Shown here: one piece after another, positions 37,931 through 49,892 of the stretch
Layout: each line of letters starts with the position of its first letter
Numbering within the stretch: the first letter of the stretch is position 1
Source: Acanthacorydalis orientalis
Taxonomy: Eukaryota > Arthropoda > Insecta > Megaloptera > Corydalidae
DNA: 64,000 nt
Assembly: GCA_034766995.1 (NCBI GenBank)
Contig: CM068317.1
Location: 32,777,501 to 32,841,500 of the forward strand
Reading direction: 5' to 3'
Translations under genes and position numbers: made by a program
The notes under the pieces: model-generated
Database searches by the model: none
Told to the model about the DNA's origin: nothing
Seen by the model: the letters and a program-made list of their open reading frames with translations, nothing else

Positions 37931-37970
37931 TACTGTCAGCAATTTCGTTATAACGAAATTCCTGACAGTA
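37931..37970. mobile_element. 40-bp palindrome, possible pogo/Tigger-like remnant
   Basis: TACTGTCAGCAATTTCGTTA followed by its complement TAACGAAATTCCTGACAGTA, with one mismatched pair. The centre TTCGTTATAACGAA and the nearby GTTGAACC (37924) and GTCGTTATATA (38006) are typical of short elements derived from pogo/Tigger transposons. Confidence 0.5.
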
Positions 37971-38014
37971 TATATATTGAATCGTTGTATAAAGGAGTCG
38001 TTATATAGATGCTT

Positions 38015-38018
<4 letters not shown>

Positions 38019-38099
<81 letters not shown>

Positions 38100-38100
38100 A
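38019..38100. repeat. (AT)n microsatellite, about 80 bp
   Basis: AT units with one AC interruption. It lies directly after the pogo-like palindrome region. Confidence 0.95.
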
Positions 38101-38189
38101 AATGCAAAATTTCCAAGTAGAAATATTTAAATTATATAAAAACGACTTTTTCAATACGCACAGAAAATGATAATTGTAACTGACAAAAA

Positions 38190-38480
38190 GTCGTAAATCC
38201 ACCGTACACGAAATGCAAAATTAATTTTAAACTTTTTCTTTCAAACAACACTATGATAACTCCGAGACTTTACGATTAATATTGGGGTCGAGAAACATCT
38301 GTTTTTGAAGCATCTTCGTTGAAAATACTTCCCTTAAAATTTATCTCGACGGAATGAAAACCGCCGAACTGTTCTATGTAAAAGACAGGTGTACGAATCC
38401 AGACGCTCTGTATGATCGTATCCCGTTTTAACGTTTACTGTTCACGGCCCTTTTTTTCAAATACAAAAAGTATATATACG
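38190..38480. promoter_or_regulatory. Complex islet, candidate enhancer
   Basis: Non-repetitive sequence, including ACTCCGAGACTTTACGATTA, TTATCTCGACGGAATGAAAA, an E-box in GACAGGTGTACG, and CCAGACGCTCTGTATGATCG. No open frame or transposon signature. Confidence 0.35.
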
Positions 38481-38881
38481 GTGTGAGAATGAGAGATATC
38501 GAACAACATGTTTATCTAAAAAGGATATCAGTATACTTTGAACTGTTTTCTTGTTTTCGCTTGTGTACATATTGACTTATGAATAATAACTGAATGTATT
38601 TCTGACGATTAAAATTTAATTTCGATATCTGAAAGTTTTTTTTTGCAATGTTTTTACGTAACTGCGCGAACTTTATTACATTTTGATCATATCACCCCTC
38701 TGATTTCATATTAAATTATAAATCATTCTACTATTACATTTTGAGAAAAGTATGATTCTTCCAAATCAAAATATGATATTGTTTCTATTTTAAACCAATT
38801 ATTATATTTAATATACCATTTTGTAAAAAAAAGAACTTTGTAAAGGCATAACCTACTGTTTATTAGTGAAAGATATTTCCA

Positions 38882-38883
<2 letters not shown>

Positions 38884-38954
<71 letters not shown>

Positions 38955-38957
38955 CGA

Positions 38958-39014
<57 letters not shown>

Positions 39015-39021
39015 ATATATA
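38884..39021. repeat. (AT)n array of about 138 bp
   Basis: Two AT blocks joined by CATATACGAG, the second broken by a single TTA. Confidence 0.95.
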
Positions 39022-40439
39022 ATGTTTGTATATAAAAAATCTATTCATACATAAATGTTATCTGTTATAAACATTTTTTTATACTCGATATCTTTTATCA
39101 TACAATTCAAATATTCTAATCTACGGAAGATAGTACTTACCTTAAATACTTAAGAGAGTACTTATCATAAACATACAAATTAAATTAAGAAATAATTATA
39201 TTTGTTTGTTGAATAAAAAAATTCTGCATAAACATACTGATAGTGTTCTTAGTATTTAAACACTTATATAAATTTTGTTAATGAATTCGAATCCAATTCA
39301 TAATTTTTCCTACATTTTTATCTTTTCAAATTAAATAATAAATTACATCCTAGTCTACACATACTTATAGTACTTTATTTACTGTTAAAATCCTTGATAA
39401 TATATAAAAATCAGTAATGTTTTTGATCGATATATACTATAAATAACTTGCTAAATATATAGATATTAGGAAATATTTTAAACATTTTATAATTCATATC
39501 TGTTCGTAGATAATAATTTTTATTTATATATAAACTGTCAATTTTATTATGAAAAAACGTAACTTTTGTTTATAAATACCTGTATTTTATACAGTATTTA
39601 ATTAATTGAAGGCAAATAAAAAGTAATCATGAATTATTGGAATAAACATTACTAGAAAAACAGAACACATTAAAGTGATATCTCTTTATATAAGAAACTT
39701 AGTTCTATTACCTACTTGTTTTCATTACAAAGAGTTAATACACAATATTTAGGTAAAGCTATTAACAACTATCTTTCATTTAATACAGAATGTCTCTATA
39801 GAGGAGTTTGTAACAATGTTTTAACTATATATGAAATAGTTAATACTTTCAGATCCGAACACAAATACTGATTTCATTATAATCTACATTCGTTACACGG
39901 ACTAACATGTGTTTTAAAAAACTGCAATCGTTAACTATGTTAAATGTACAATCTTAATTGCACACAAGTATGTGGGTTTGGAACGTGAATACTAAAATGA
40001 AATGTATACTCAAACTTATGCTTAAATCCCTAGAAAGAAAGACTATCATGTTTTGTTTGTGATGAAATTTGTTTTCGTTTACACATGCAGATTGAATCGG
40101 AATCTTGAACACGATGGAGATAAATGTACATGCAATATTCTACACCAATAACCGATTTTTGTTTATATCAGAGGTCCTACAATCGGTAATTAGAATTAAA
40201 ATATGAAATACACAAAATTATTCTTATAAATTTATTCAAAATAACTAAAAAGTGGTTATGTAATTCATCCTACTCTATAAGAAAATTGAGTTTAATGTTT
40301 CTTCTTCGTGTGAATACCTTGGAGAAATACTAAATTCGTATTTATATCTAGTGTAAATATTTTATACTTAACGAGTTTCATGAAATTTTAATTTTAGCGA
40401 TTAAAAAATATGTTGTCATATAAGAAATAAAAAGTTTTC

Positions 40440-40790
40440 AAACATTAATTTCAACTCGCTCCATAAATCACAACTTTTTTCGAATCATAGATGTTTGTTT
40501 AATTACTTATTACACATATTTCTTTATTATTTCTTATGCACATTTCTATAGTGATACAACAATCATCAAAACGTTAAGATACAGAAATTTCAGATTAGAC
40601 TTTTTCTATCTTAGCACTCTAAGAATGATGCCACCGCCACTGAAATGTACAGAAATAATATAAATGATCAATAACCAAATAATGAACATTTTTTGTGAAT
40701 TATAGGATGAGGGAAAAAGTCATTTCTGGAAATGAGTTTAGTCACAATGTCGAAACTATACTATGATAAAGGAAGTAGCTTATTAAACAT
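40440..40790. repeat. Fold-back repeat family, both halves in inverted arrangement
   Basis: A minus-oriented half (about 40448-40570: TTTCAACTCGCTCCATAAAT ... TTATGCACATTTCTATAGTG) and a plus-oriented half (about 40605-40785: GCACTCTAAGAATGATGCCA ... GGATGAGGGAAAAAGTC ... GTCACAATGTCGAAACTATA) face each other. One of the most complete copies, and useful for defining outer ends. Confidence 0.75.
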
Positions 40791-41117
40791 TAGAAAACAC
40801 ACAAGTACTGTATAAATATATGAGGTCGAATCATTATTTATATAATGTTTAATTTTTACTTATCAAATAAATATAACCTCCATAATCCAAGTGAAGTTCT
40901 GAAAGAACTTCGCTTGGATGGATTAATTTATCGAAAAAGATAATGAATCTAAAATATTAAACACTTGTTTAATACAATTTCTGAGACTTAAATAAAATTA
41001 CCTTCATAAATAAATTATTAGTCACTCCCCCTCCCACCCAAAGAAAAAGAAAAAAAAAGAAAATCCCTCTAAGAAACTTCAATTAATCATTTTCATTGTT
41101 GCTTCAGCGTATCTCGA

Positions 41118-41162
41118 TAACAATCTGAGGATGTTGATTGCGATTATTCACAGAACGTCATA

Positions 41163-41223
<61 letters not shown>

Positions 41224-41280
41224 GATGTTTCTGTACCTAGTTTTCTGAGAATGATTGCATTGCCATCGAAATCCAAATAA
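41118..41280. repeat. Fold-back repeat family fragment split by an (AT)n array
   Basis: AACAATCTGAGGATGTTGAT and, past the array at 41165-41221, TTCTGAGAATGATTGCATTG followed by CCATCGAAAT match the central block of the family. The AT array seems to have grown inside the repeat. Confidence 0.45.
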
Positions 41281-41720
41281 TCTATTTGTAAAACTCGTTT
41301 AATATCTATTTGTCTATGTAAAAATCCGTCAACATTTGTTATTTAATTAAATCATTAAATGAACACTGTAAAAATAAATTTAACAAAGAACAATTATATA
41401 AATAAAAGACGTTCATAAGTATAAAAGTAACACCTAAAATTGTAGAATCTGGTAAATATTACTCTACTTTCAATCAATGACCGAAAGTCTGGAATGAATT
41501 ATAATCTTGGAATTTAGAGCTTTTACTTCTCCAGTGAAGGATTTCAACAAAATATTAGTACAAATACTGTCATAGATACGAAAGTATATCCTGTCAGAAT
41601 TTCATTTATCATAAGTGTTTAAAAAACATATTAAATCATTGAAATTGATACCATTGTTGATTTTCATTTAATAATAGATCATCAAAGACTTAATATTATC
41701 AAGACACTAAATCTATCTAT

Positions 41721-41721
<1 letters not shown>

Positions 41722-41799
<78 letters not shown>

Positions 41800-41833
41800 A
41801 CACACATATTACGTGTGTGTGTGCGTGTGTGTT
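41722..41833. repeat. (AT)n-(GT)n microsatellite
   Basis: About 35 AT units, a break, then ACACACATATTACGTGTGTG and GTGCGTGTGTG. The AC and GT parts form a small palindrome around TACGTG. Confidence 0.9.
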
Positions 41834-42904
41834 TGTATACATGAGAATAAATACATACATATAGATATAAGGTAATTTTCTGTATAATATTTCATAACTA
41901 TTGATAATTCTACTCAAAGTCTATTTGAAAATGATATAAGATTATATCTAAAATTGACAAAAATACAATGATTTGATTACATATTACTTCAGCATGTAGA
42001 AATTCAAATTGTCAGTTAACAACCGCTATTAAATGTAATCTAATCATTAGAAAAAGGTAAGAAGTAAATATTTAAATAAATATAAATAATAATTATGATT
42101 ATAAATACATGCTGCATAATCTAAATCTTAATTATGTAATGAAATAAAATTAAAAACATACCATTTAAAGATATCTTCTTTCTTGAAAATACTGTATGTA
42201 TACATTTTTAATTTGAAATATATTTTAGATATTGATTTATTGTACAACATTATTCAATAAAACATGTAACGTCTTTAACGCTATATTGAAAATGAACGGT
42301 GTTCGTATTTTATATTCAAAAATAGCAGTTGTTGTATACTAGTAATATAAAAAAAATGTTCATTTGCAAAATAACAGATATGCATATGTAAAAAAGCAGA
42401 GGTAAAAAAAAGTTTTACTTAATATATTCCAGTACCGTTAAAAAATTGAAAAAGCAATGCAAAAGTAATAACTGTATTGACAATACAGTTGTAATTTAAA
42501 TTACATAACAAAACATCATATCATTTTAAAAGAAATCTTTTTAAAAAATAATCGATATAGTCGACAAAGCAATTTCGGTGATACTGAACTCAAGGACTGA
42601 ATCCAGTCCAAGAAGTTTTCTTCTTTCATGATATCAATAATTTATTGATATCTTTTTAAAGCTTCTTCTTTGAGTTTCAATATATAAAAATTACAAACAA
42701 AAGAAATCAAAATAATCTACAAAGGAGGATTTTTTAGATAATACTTTACAAATACCACTTCTAAAAAAAACCTATAAATGGTATCCAGTATGAAAAGCAC
42801 AAAAAATTATGGAATTTTACATCGCTAATTCCACTTATAATGACAGATATCATAGAATGCAACAAATATGTTAAGGCATTTAAAAAAAATATTCTTCATC
42901 CATG

Positions 42905-43085
42905 TTTGCCAAAATATTCAAGGGAAAATTAGTTCGTTCGTTTCAATAATTTATTAAATCATATATTATTATCTATTCTAGAAAAGTTCAAATTTTCCAT
43001 CGATCAGACACATTTTTGTGGTTTGTATGGTGACAAAAAAATTTAATTGTGTTTGTGAATGTAATTAGATTTTATACACTGAACC
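42905..43085 (+). repeat. Fold-back repeat family, degraded half copy
   Basis: TTTTCCATCGATCAGACACA, TTTTGTGGTTTGTATGGTGA, AATTGTGTTTGTGAATGTAA and TTAGATTTTATACACTG follow the family order. Confidence 0.55.
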
Positions 43086-43106
43086 CATCTCCCACATAAA
43101 TAGATC

Positions 43107-43116
<10 letters not shown>

Positions 43117-43173
<57 letters not shown>

Positions 43174-43200
43174 ATGGATAAATAGATAGATAGATACATA
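43117..43200. repeat. (AT)n followed by (GATA)n-like units
   Basis: About 28 AT units, then GGATGGATA and AGATAGATAGATA. Confidence 0.95.
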
Positions 43201-43432
43201 GATAGATATATTAATATAAATAATAATCACATTTTTAAAACCACTCTTTCAATAAGAACAAATATATAAAAAAAGTAACACTCTTCCTATTATATACTTC
43301 AAAATTATCATGTGTAAACAGACCAAAAACTTTTGCGAATTTGTTCAATAAATCTAATGTCTACGAAGCGATTTCTAAAAAATTGCCCTCGCAAAAATTC
43401 AGAGAAATTAGATAAAGTTTTTTTTATTTTGC

Positions 43433-43464
43433 ATATATATATGTATATATATATATATATATGG

Positions 43465-43511
<47 letters not shown>
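43433..43511. repeat. (AT)n microsatellite
   Basis: About 78 bp of AT units with GT and GGTT interruptions. It abuts the mariner fragment. Confidence 0.95.
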
Positions 43512-43512
<1 letters not shown>

Positions 43513-43518
43513 TTACAA

Positions 43519-43640
43519 TGTACGAGGGTACAGTAATAAACATCCGTGTTTGACAAACAAACACATGTTTTGAGCAGATTCTTTTTTATTTTTCAAGGTA
43601 ATCTCTTTTCAGCTCGATACACATAGTTCAACGCATTTGT
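43519..43640 (-). mobile_element. 3' end fragment of a second mariner type
   Basis: The end TACGAGGGTACAGTAATAAA resembles mariner ends beginning TACGAGGG. Inward, the minus strand reads MCIELKRDYLEK followed by a stop, which matches the CIELKGDYVEK-type C-terminus of those transposases. The rest of the element and the other end are not recognisable, so it is truncated. Distinct from the TTAGGTTGG-ended mariners elsewhere in the window. Confidence 0.6.
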
Positions 43641-44119
43641 TTTACTAATAAATTAATATAAAACGTCTAAAAATGCGATATCAAAACTGATATTGTGCAC
43701 AAATAACACATCCAGTGTACAATTCTGTGTGAATTCGTCAATTTATGAGTAAAACTCAAACACCATTATTCCATTATCATTAAATTCGCGCGATTGATCT
43801 CTTTCTAATTTCTTTCCCTTCCCAACATTCACTATACTGATGAATTAAATGCGATTTTACTGCACCATGTAATAAAAATAACTATAACCAGTATTTATAA
43901 TAACAAAAAAGTTTTAAGAATGATACATTTCAAACGAGGGCTTTTCTTTGAAATAATTTATTTTAAGCTAGTAATATTCAGTTAATTTTTTAAATTCTGC
44001 AGTTTTATCTTCTATTCGAATTTTTACTGCTCGCTCCTTCATTTGACAATATATACAACTGTAAGGCAGCGTAATACACTGTGTTTTAGTTAATTTGGTC
44101 AAAAATGATTGTAATAAAC

Positions 44120-44163
<44 letters not shown>

Positions 44164-44421
44164 TTGGTATTACTCAATACATCGTCCTCCATCTACATAT
44201 TAAACAATAACATATAAATGTTCAGTCAACTAATCATTTACCAGTTCACTCGACCACCCACTTCAGTACACTAGTGTAGTGTATTGTGACTATTGGAATA
44301 AAAAGAATGGGAAAAATACGTTCTACAGATCGTTTTTGATTAAAACAAAACCTACGTAAAAATACTTACTCCAATATAATAAAGTGATAATTGAATATAT
44401 TGAGAATGAATAGAGAGTATT

Positions 44422-44482
<61 letters not shown>

Positions 44483-44485
44483 GGA
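43641..44485. other. AT-rich non-coding DNA
   Basis: May include more of the decayed mariner up to about 43870. Then (AT)n-(GA)n at 44120-44161 and (AT)n at 44424-44481. A short complex patch at 44215-44295 holds ACTAGTGTAGTGTATTG. Confidence 0.45.
44120..44161. repeat. (TA)n-(GA)n microsatellite
   Basis: A short TA run joined to about 13 GA units. Confidence 0.95.
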
Positions 44486-44489
44486 TTTT

Positions 44490-44610
44490 TAAACACGGTC
44501 TGCAACCACTAAACGGGCGTTGGAAAAACGATCGTGGCTATCTGCGATCGCCACGCAATTGTTCCAAATCAATTCGGAACTATTGTAATTAAACAAACAA
44601 TCGTTTTTTG
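44490..44610. promoter_or_regulatory. Complex islet with nested CGATCG palindromes
   Basis: CGATCG at 44529-44534 and GCGATCGC at 44544-44551 lie within a larger inverted pair CGTGGC (44533-44538) and GCCACG (44550-44555). Flanked by AACGGGCGTTGG and GAACAATTGCG-type sequence. Possible protein-binding cluster. Confidence 0.35.
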
Positions 44611-44719
44611 TATTTTTCCAAAATGCTATTATACTGTTTTCAATTGAACAGATGTGTTCGTGTTTGAAAATGATAAAAGGAGTAAGGGTAAATATATTAA
44701 AATTTTTTTTTTATTGTAC

Positions 44720-44765
<46 letters not shown>

Positions 44766-45167
44766 GTTAGTACCAATGTACGTATGTATATATTTTTCAA
44801 GTACTATCTGTATACGACTTATAATTACAATGATTCACTCATTAAGTTTACCATATAAATACAGAATCGTGCATTTTCATTTTCAGTAATATATTCTTTC
44901 AAATACCTGTGGACACTTTCTTTTACTCACAGTAACATTTTTTCCAACTGGAATGCGAAAAATATGAAAAGCCTAATATACTGTTATACGGACGATGTTG
45001 TATTGACTTCTATTTTGTGAGGTTATACCACCTACTTGGCAAAAAAATGTTAAGGTTGTTACATCAAATTCTTAAAATGACGAAAAAATTTTAATTTAAA
45101 CAGAGTTATAATTGATTCAACTTAAAGGCACAGAATTAATTTTTGACATATAATCTATCTATCTGTC

Positions 45168-45168
<1 letters not shown>

Positions 45169-45230
<62 letters not shown>

Positions 45231-45242
45231 ATATATATATGT
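45169..45242. repeat. (AT)n microsatellite
   Basis: CTATCTATCTGTCTAT leads into about 35 AT units with GT breaks. Confidence 0.95.
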
Positions 45243-45324
45243 AATGTTTCACCGAGCTGCTATGTATTTTTTTAATAAAGAAAATCATATTATAAAAAAA
45301 TCTTTTTTTTGTTTTTATTAGATT

Positions 45325-45510
45325 TTTCTGTGCCTAATCCTCTAAAAATGCCGGTATTTCCAACGAAATGGGTATAAAAAACAATCCAAAATAATCAATA
45401 AACATTTACAAAATATTTTCGATCAGAAATAATTTTTTTGTTTGTATGGAAGAAAAAAAATCACATATGATCGTGAATTCAGCTGAAATGTAAAAAAAAC
45501 TATATTGTGA
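45325..45510 (+). repeat. Fold-back repeat family, half copy
   Basis: CCTCTAAAAATGCCGGTATT, CAATAAACATTTACAAAATA, TTTTTTTGTTTGTATGGAAG, then AACTATATTGTGACAG. Motif order matches other plus-oriented halves. Confidence 0.6.
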
Positions 45511-46316
45511 CAGAATAGGAGAATAAAATAATTTTAAAATAAGACTCTCCTATAGAACTTAACTACACGTGATATAAACAAATGTTTTGATGGACCTGAA
45601 AAAATATCTTAATACAAAATCAAGTACGAAAAGTATGTCAAGATTAAAATTGTTTGAAAAAATCGACCTTAAATTTTCTATCACATATAAAAAATGAAAA
45701 TTATAACTGTATTATTGGACCTGTGATCATGTTAATATTCTTTTTTTATCATTCAGGTGGTGTTTGTCATTTTGAATCAGCTGAGTGTCTGTTTTCCAAT
45801 ATTAGTTTCGTGACGTATGTCATTCAGATTGATATTTAAATTAAAGTCTCAAATATCCATGTGAAGATGGAACACTTTCCGAAACAAACACTCAGCTGAT
45901 CTAAAAGAACTAACACCATAAAGTTAAAACAATAGAAGGTTAATTATGCCTTATATTCGATTACAAAATACCTTTCTTATAATCTGTTACGATTTAAGTC
46001 GCTTAAGCTATCAATTCTTATGCATATCAATTAATAAGAAATAAAAACGCTGATGATCATTCATTAGAAACTTTTTGGGTTGTAATTTTAGATATATGGT
46101 ATGTGATAAGAAAAATGTTGTGAATAATTTTTCATATAATTCTATTTGTATACTTCCTACTCAATACTTTTTATCTATTTTTGTTAAACTTGTAATGATA
46201 TATTACAGTACAAGTACCGTAATACAGATGACGTGCCCTAAAACTCCAAATATTCATTCTAATGTCATTCTGTATACTATTTACAAATACAAGTATATGT
46301 TCCCCTCCCCCTTCTT

Positions 46317-46376
<60 letters not shown>

Positions 46377-47563
46377 TATAAATGAAGACATATAATACTC
46401 ATATATACAAGTTAATCTCCTTGTTTAAATGATAAAATGGTCAATTTTAGCGCGTGTTTAATTCTGCATTATAAGATTATAAAGTATTAATCAAATAGAT
46501 TGCTATAAAATTCTTTGAAATTGTTATATTTTTATTTCAACGAATTGACTTATTGATTGATAAAATGCACTTACATATTTAAAAGTCCAATTGCAAGTAG
46601 TATAAAAAAATGTTTAACACAATGAATGAAATATATAATCTAAAATGTTGTATCTCATTTTAAAATAGTACTTGATTTATATATAGAACAAATTAGGTGA
46701 TAAAATGTATAGCGATTTTTATTTTTCCTGCTATTCTCGGAGTATTATAGATGTATGATTAATATTTCTATTTGTACTGTCATTAGCTCAAATCAGTTAA
46801 AACAAATGTTACAATGTAAAATTAGTAACGAGTTTAAAATATATTTCAGTATTGATATATATCTCAAAAATATTATCAAACATATGATATATATATATAT
46901 ATATTTATTTTTTTTTATAGAGATACACTAATACATAGACGAAAATATTATTTTTTAACAAAAAATATAATTAACTAAGTTACTAAAAGTGAAATTCATT
47001 TTTTATCATTTAATCGTCATATGTTCTTTTTACAACCTTTTCATTTTTATTAAAAAAAAGAATACTTGCTGATGTCACTTTTATTTATAGAAAATTCACA
47101 AACGACTATCAATTAAATCAAAACCTTACAAAACCACCGTTTAAGTAACAACTGATAGCATTATCTATCTACTTCATCCTGTAAATCTGATAAATGGAAC
47201 TGATTTTTGCATATAAAAACAATTCATGCACTTTAACTGCGATACTACTCACTATATACGTACAAATACACAAAACGTATACATATCAAACGACCCCATA
47301 CTAGTGTAGGGGTGTTGTTATACATACACATTTCCGTAACAGGGGCTCGAAATACTGTTCCCTTACGCCACAAGTGGGTGAAACATATATGTGAAGCACG
47401 GAGGGTATATACAGTTTTACAAGTGGAATGCATTTTATTCAATTAAAAATAAAATGGATCAATTATTAACAATTTAACAGGGCAATAGGTTTACCCTAAT
47501 AGCATTTAGAAGGCATATTGATCTTATCATTTACATGCATACACCTTTATATACATACATAAA

Positions 47564-47595
<32 letters not shown>

Positions 47596-47765
47596 AATAT
47601 ATACACACAGTTATATATATAAAAAATTATTCAGATAAATATTTACTCCTACAAAAAGAATTTTATCAGTAAAAAAATAATCATCACTCAAAAAGAGCCT
47701 TTCATATGATATAAATTAACTCATGTACATTTTCTCACATTAAACAATCTACTGCACACAAACGC

Positions 47766-47771
47766 ACACAC

Positions 47772-47838
<67 letters not shown>
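47766..47838. repeat. (CA)n-(CATA)n-(TA)n microsatellite
   Basis: CACACA, then CATA units, then about 25 TA units. Confidence 0.95.
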
Positions 47839-47841
<3 letters not shown>

Positions 47842-47958
47842 CCCAAAAATATACACATTTTATCATTCAATAATTAAGTAAACTTCTGCCTGTTTTAGTA
47901 AAATTAAATTTATGAAAATGAACAAAGTTCATAATCAGTGTGTATAATTTTTTGTTAT

Positions 47959-47960
<2 letters not shown>

Positions 47961-48012
<52 letters not shown>

Positions 48013-48013
48013 T
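47961..48013. repeat. (CT)n-(AT)n microsatellite
   Basis: Eight CT units followed by AT units with one GT break. Confidence 0.95.
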
Positions 48014-48227
48014 TGGACTGTTCAAATTGAAATAGATTAAAAGTAGCTTAATTCAGTAATAAAACATCAGGATTACGATGTTTAAGAGATAGGTTTGGTG
48101 GATTGAAAATCAATATAATTAAAAAAAGTTGTCTCAAAAACGCCTAGAATTTCACAAAACAATGTTTTATTACTTTAATAATCTCTACACATTAGAATCT
48201 AACCTCTATACATTTTACAAGTGGAAA

Positions 48228-48559
48228 TACCGTAGCATCCCCTGATATAAGACGACCCCGATTATACGGGGTCAGTTTTTTTCAAAGAAATAAAGAAAAA
48301 CCGCATTTTTTATGAATCCGATTTGTAAGACGACACGCAGCTGTTTCCAAAGAAAACAATAAAAAATGTAGATTTACGTTTTACTAGAGAGTAATATATA
48401 CAGAAATTATACAAATACGTATTTAAAACTCAATAGCCTGTTGTTTGAAACGCCTACAGTGGCGTGCGAGTTTCTGAAGATCTGAATATAAGACGACTTT
48501 TGTTTTTTAATGAAAATCTGTGGAAAAAAAGCTCGTCGTATATTCGGGCTACTACGGTA
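48228..48559. mobile_element. 332-bp non-autonomous TIR DNA transposon
   Basis: The left end reads TACCGTAGCATCCCCTGATA then TAAGACGACC. The right end, in reverse complement, reads TACCGTAGTAGCCCGAATAT then ACGACGAG. The ends are clear imperfect inverted repeats, with TA outermost on each side. Ends of the type TACCGTA...TATAAGACG are widespread on short elements in animal genomes. The interior holds a perfect hairpin GACCCCG/CGGGGTC (48254-48273), a second AAGACGAC unit near 48490, and no open frame. The superfamily is uncertain. Confidence 0.8.
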
Positions 48560-49014
48560 AATTGCGCACACACACAGATATATGTATTATTTATTCATTT
48601 ATAAATTATATTCATTTATTATTATTTATATAGAAACATATATAGATAGATATTCAGTTGCCCTTCCTTTTTATTGTTTACGTCTAAGAACCATTTTGGA
48701 ATTTTGTAAAAAAAATACCAATTGGTCTCAGATAGCAACATTTATCCTTCTTTAGATACCACTAGTTTAAACACGTCTCTCATTCTCAGTCAAACGTATA
48801 CAGTCATTATAATGAAGTCCCTTTTTATTTTGTACCAAAACTCAGATATATTTATAGCAAATTTAAAAAATTGTTAAAAGAAAGACTATATTAATTTGAT
48901 CCTCGATTTGGCTCTGAAATTTCGCTTTGATTCTTATTTCAGAAATAAATACTTAATAACAAGTGTTATTTTAATTTTTTATATAATTACTTTAAGCGAA
49001 AATATAACACTATT

Positions 49015-49290
49015 TTTTATTTTTATCCACAAATAAATTTTTCATTCGTCTATAAATGACAAAAACTTTTCTGATCACAAATGTTCAATAATTTATTATT
49101 GATTATTTTTAAAATGTACTTCAACGCTCTAAATTGACAGAATTGCTAGAGAAATGTGCATAATCAATGATCGAAAATGATCAGTAATCAATTTTTGATC
49201 AAAATATTTTTTGTAATTTGTAGGATGAGTAAAAAATTAATTTGTAAAATTAAATTTAGTCTCGAGGCCTAAAAAATATTGTACCCTTTT
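49015..49290. repeat. Fold-back repeat family, both halves in inverted arrangement
   Basis: The left half (AATTTTTCATTCGTC, AACTTTTCTGATCACAAATG, TTATTATTGATT) and the right half (AGAAATGTGCATAATCAATG, TTTTTGATCAAAATATTTTT, GTAGGATGAGTAAAAAATTA) are inverted around about 49140. Confidence 0.75.
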
Positions 49291-49824
49291 TTGTTTCTTT
49301 CCAAATTAGTTATTAACTTCATATAAAACCAAATGTAGTGATTATTAAACAATAAATCTTATATATGTACATAAGGCATATACAAATATATTTTATGATA
49401 CATGTACCATTTAGTGCATATTAAGCTATATTTTTCTATTAAACAAGTCAAACAACAAAAAAACAATGATTACAATCATTTTTTAATTTTCTCCCTTTCT
49501 ATACATACATGTCTATAATCATTCCAGTTGTTAAAAGAGCATCAAAAAATAGAGTAATCGATTAATAGGTCATACAGGAGAAATATTAAAATTGCATAAT
49601 ACACATTTCTCAGTTAACATTACCAGTGCATTATCAAAATTATGTCTCTTTAAGTAGAATTGAACAATTAAAAAATTATATATAAATACTAATATATATA
49701 GACAGAATTTTAATATAATGTTTTATAACAGAACGTTAAATATCGCATTTTCAATACAAAATTTATACGAACTAACTTTATAAAATTGTCAACATACTGT
49801 TTTTATACATACACACTCACACAA

Positions 49825-49828
<4 letters not shown>

Positions 49829-49891
<63 letters not shown>
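49829..49891. repeat. (AT)n microsatellite
   Basis: About 31 uninterrupted AT units. Confidence 0.95.

Positions 49892-49892
<1 letters not shown>

Larger units (their letters stand above)
35745..38185. other. AT-rich non-coding DNA with small palindromes
   Basis: Holds a GC-rich hairpin (36092-36114), a possible transposon scrap around 36150-36215 (GGGGGCCCCTGATCC, GCCTAGGCCC), a mildly complex patch at 36600-36760, a 40-bp palindrome (37931-37970), and arrays at 36500-36535, 37120-37189 and 38019-38100. Confidence 0.5.
38485..43515. other. AT-rich non-coding DNA
   Basis: Holds arrays at 38884-39021, 41165-41221, 41722-41833, 43117-43200 and 43433-43511, and fold-back copies at 40440, 41118 and 42905. 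A short inverted repeat at about 40890-40920 pairs CCAAGTGAAGTTCT with AGAACTTCGCTTGG. No exon seen. Confidence 0.5.
44615..48227. other. AT-rich non-coding DNA
   Basis: Arrays at 44723-44770, 45169-45242, 46319-46372, 46887-46904, 47560-47625, 47766-47838 and 47961-48013. Fold-back copy at 45325. A less repetitive patch at 47270-47440 holds CCCCATACTAGTGTAGGGG and ACAGGGGCTCG; no function seen. No exon. Confidence 0.5.
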
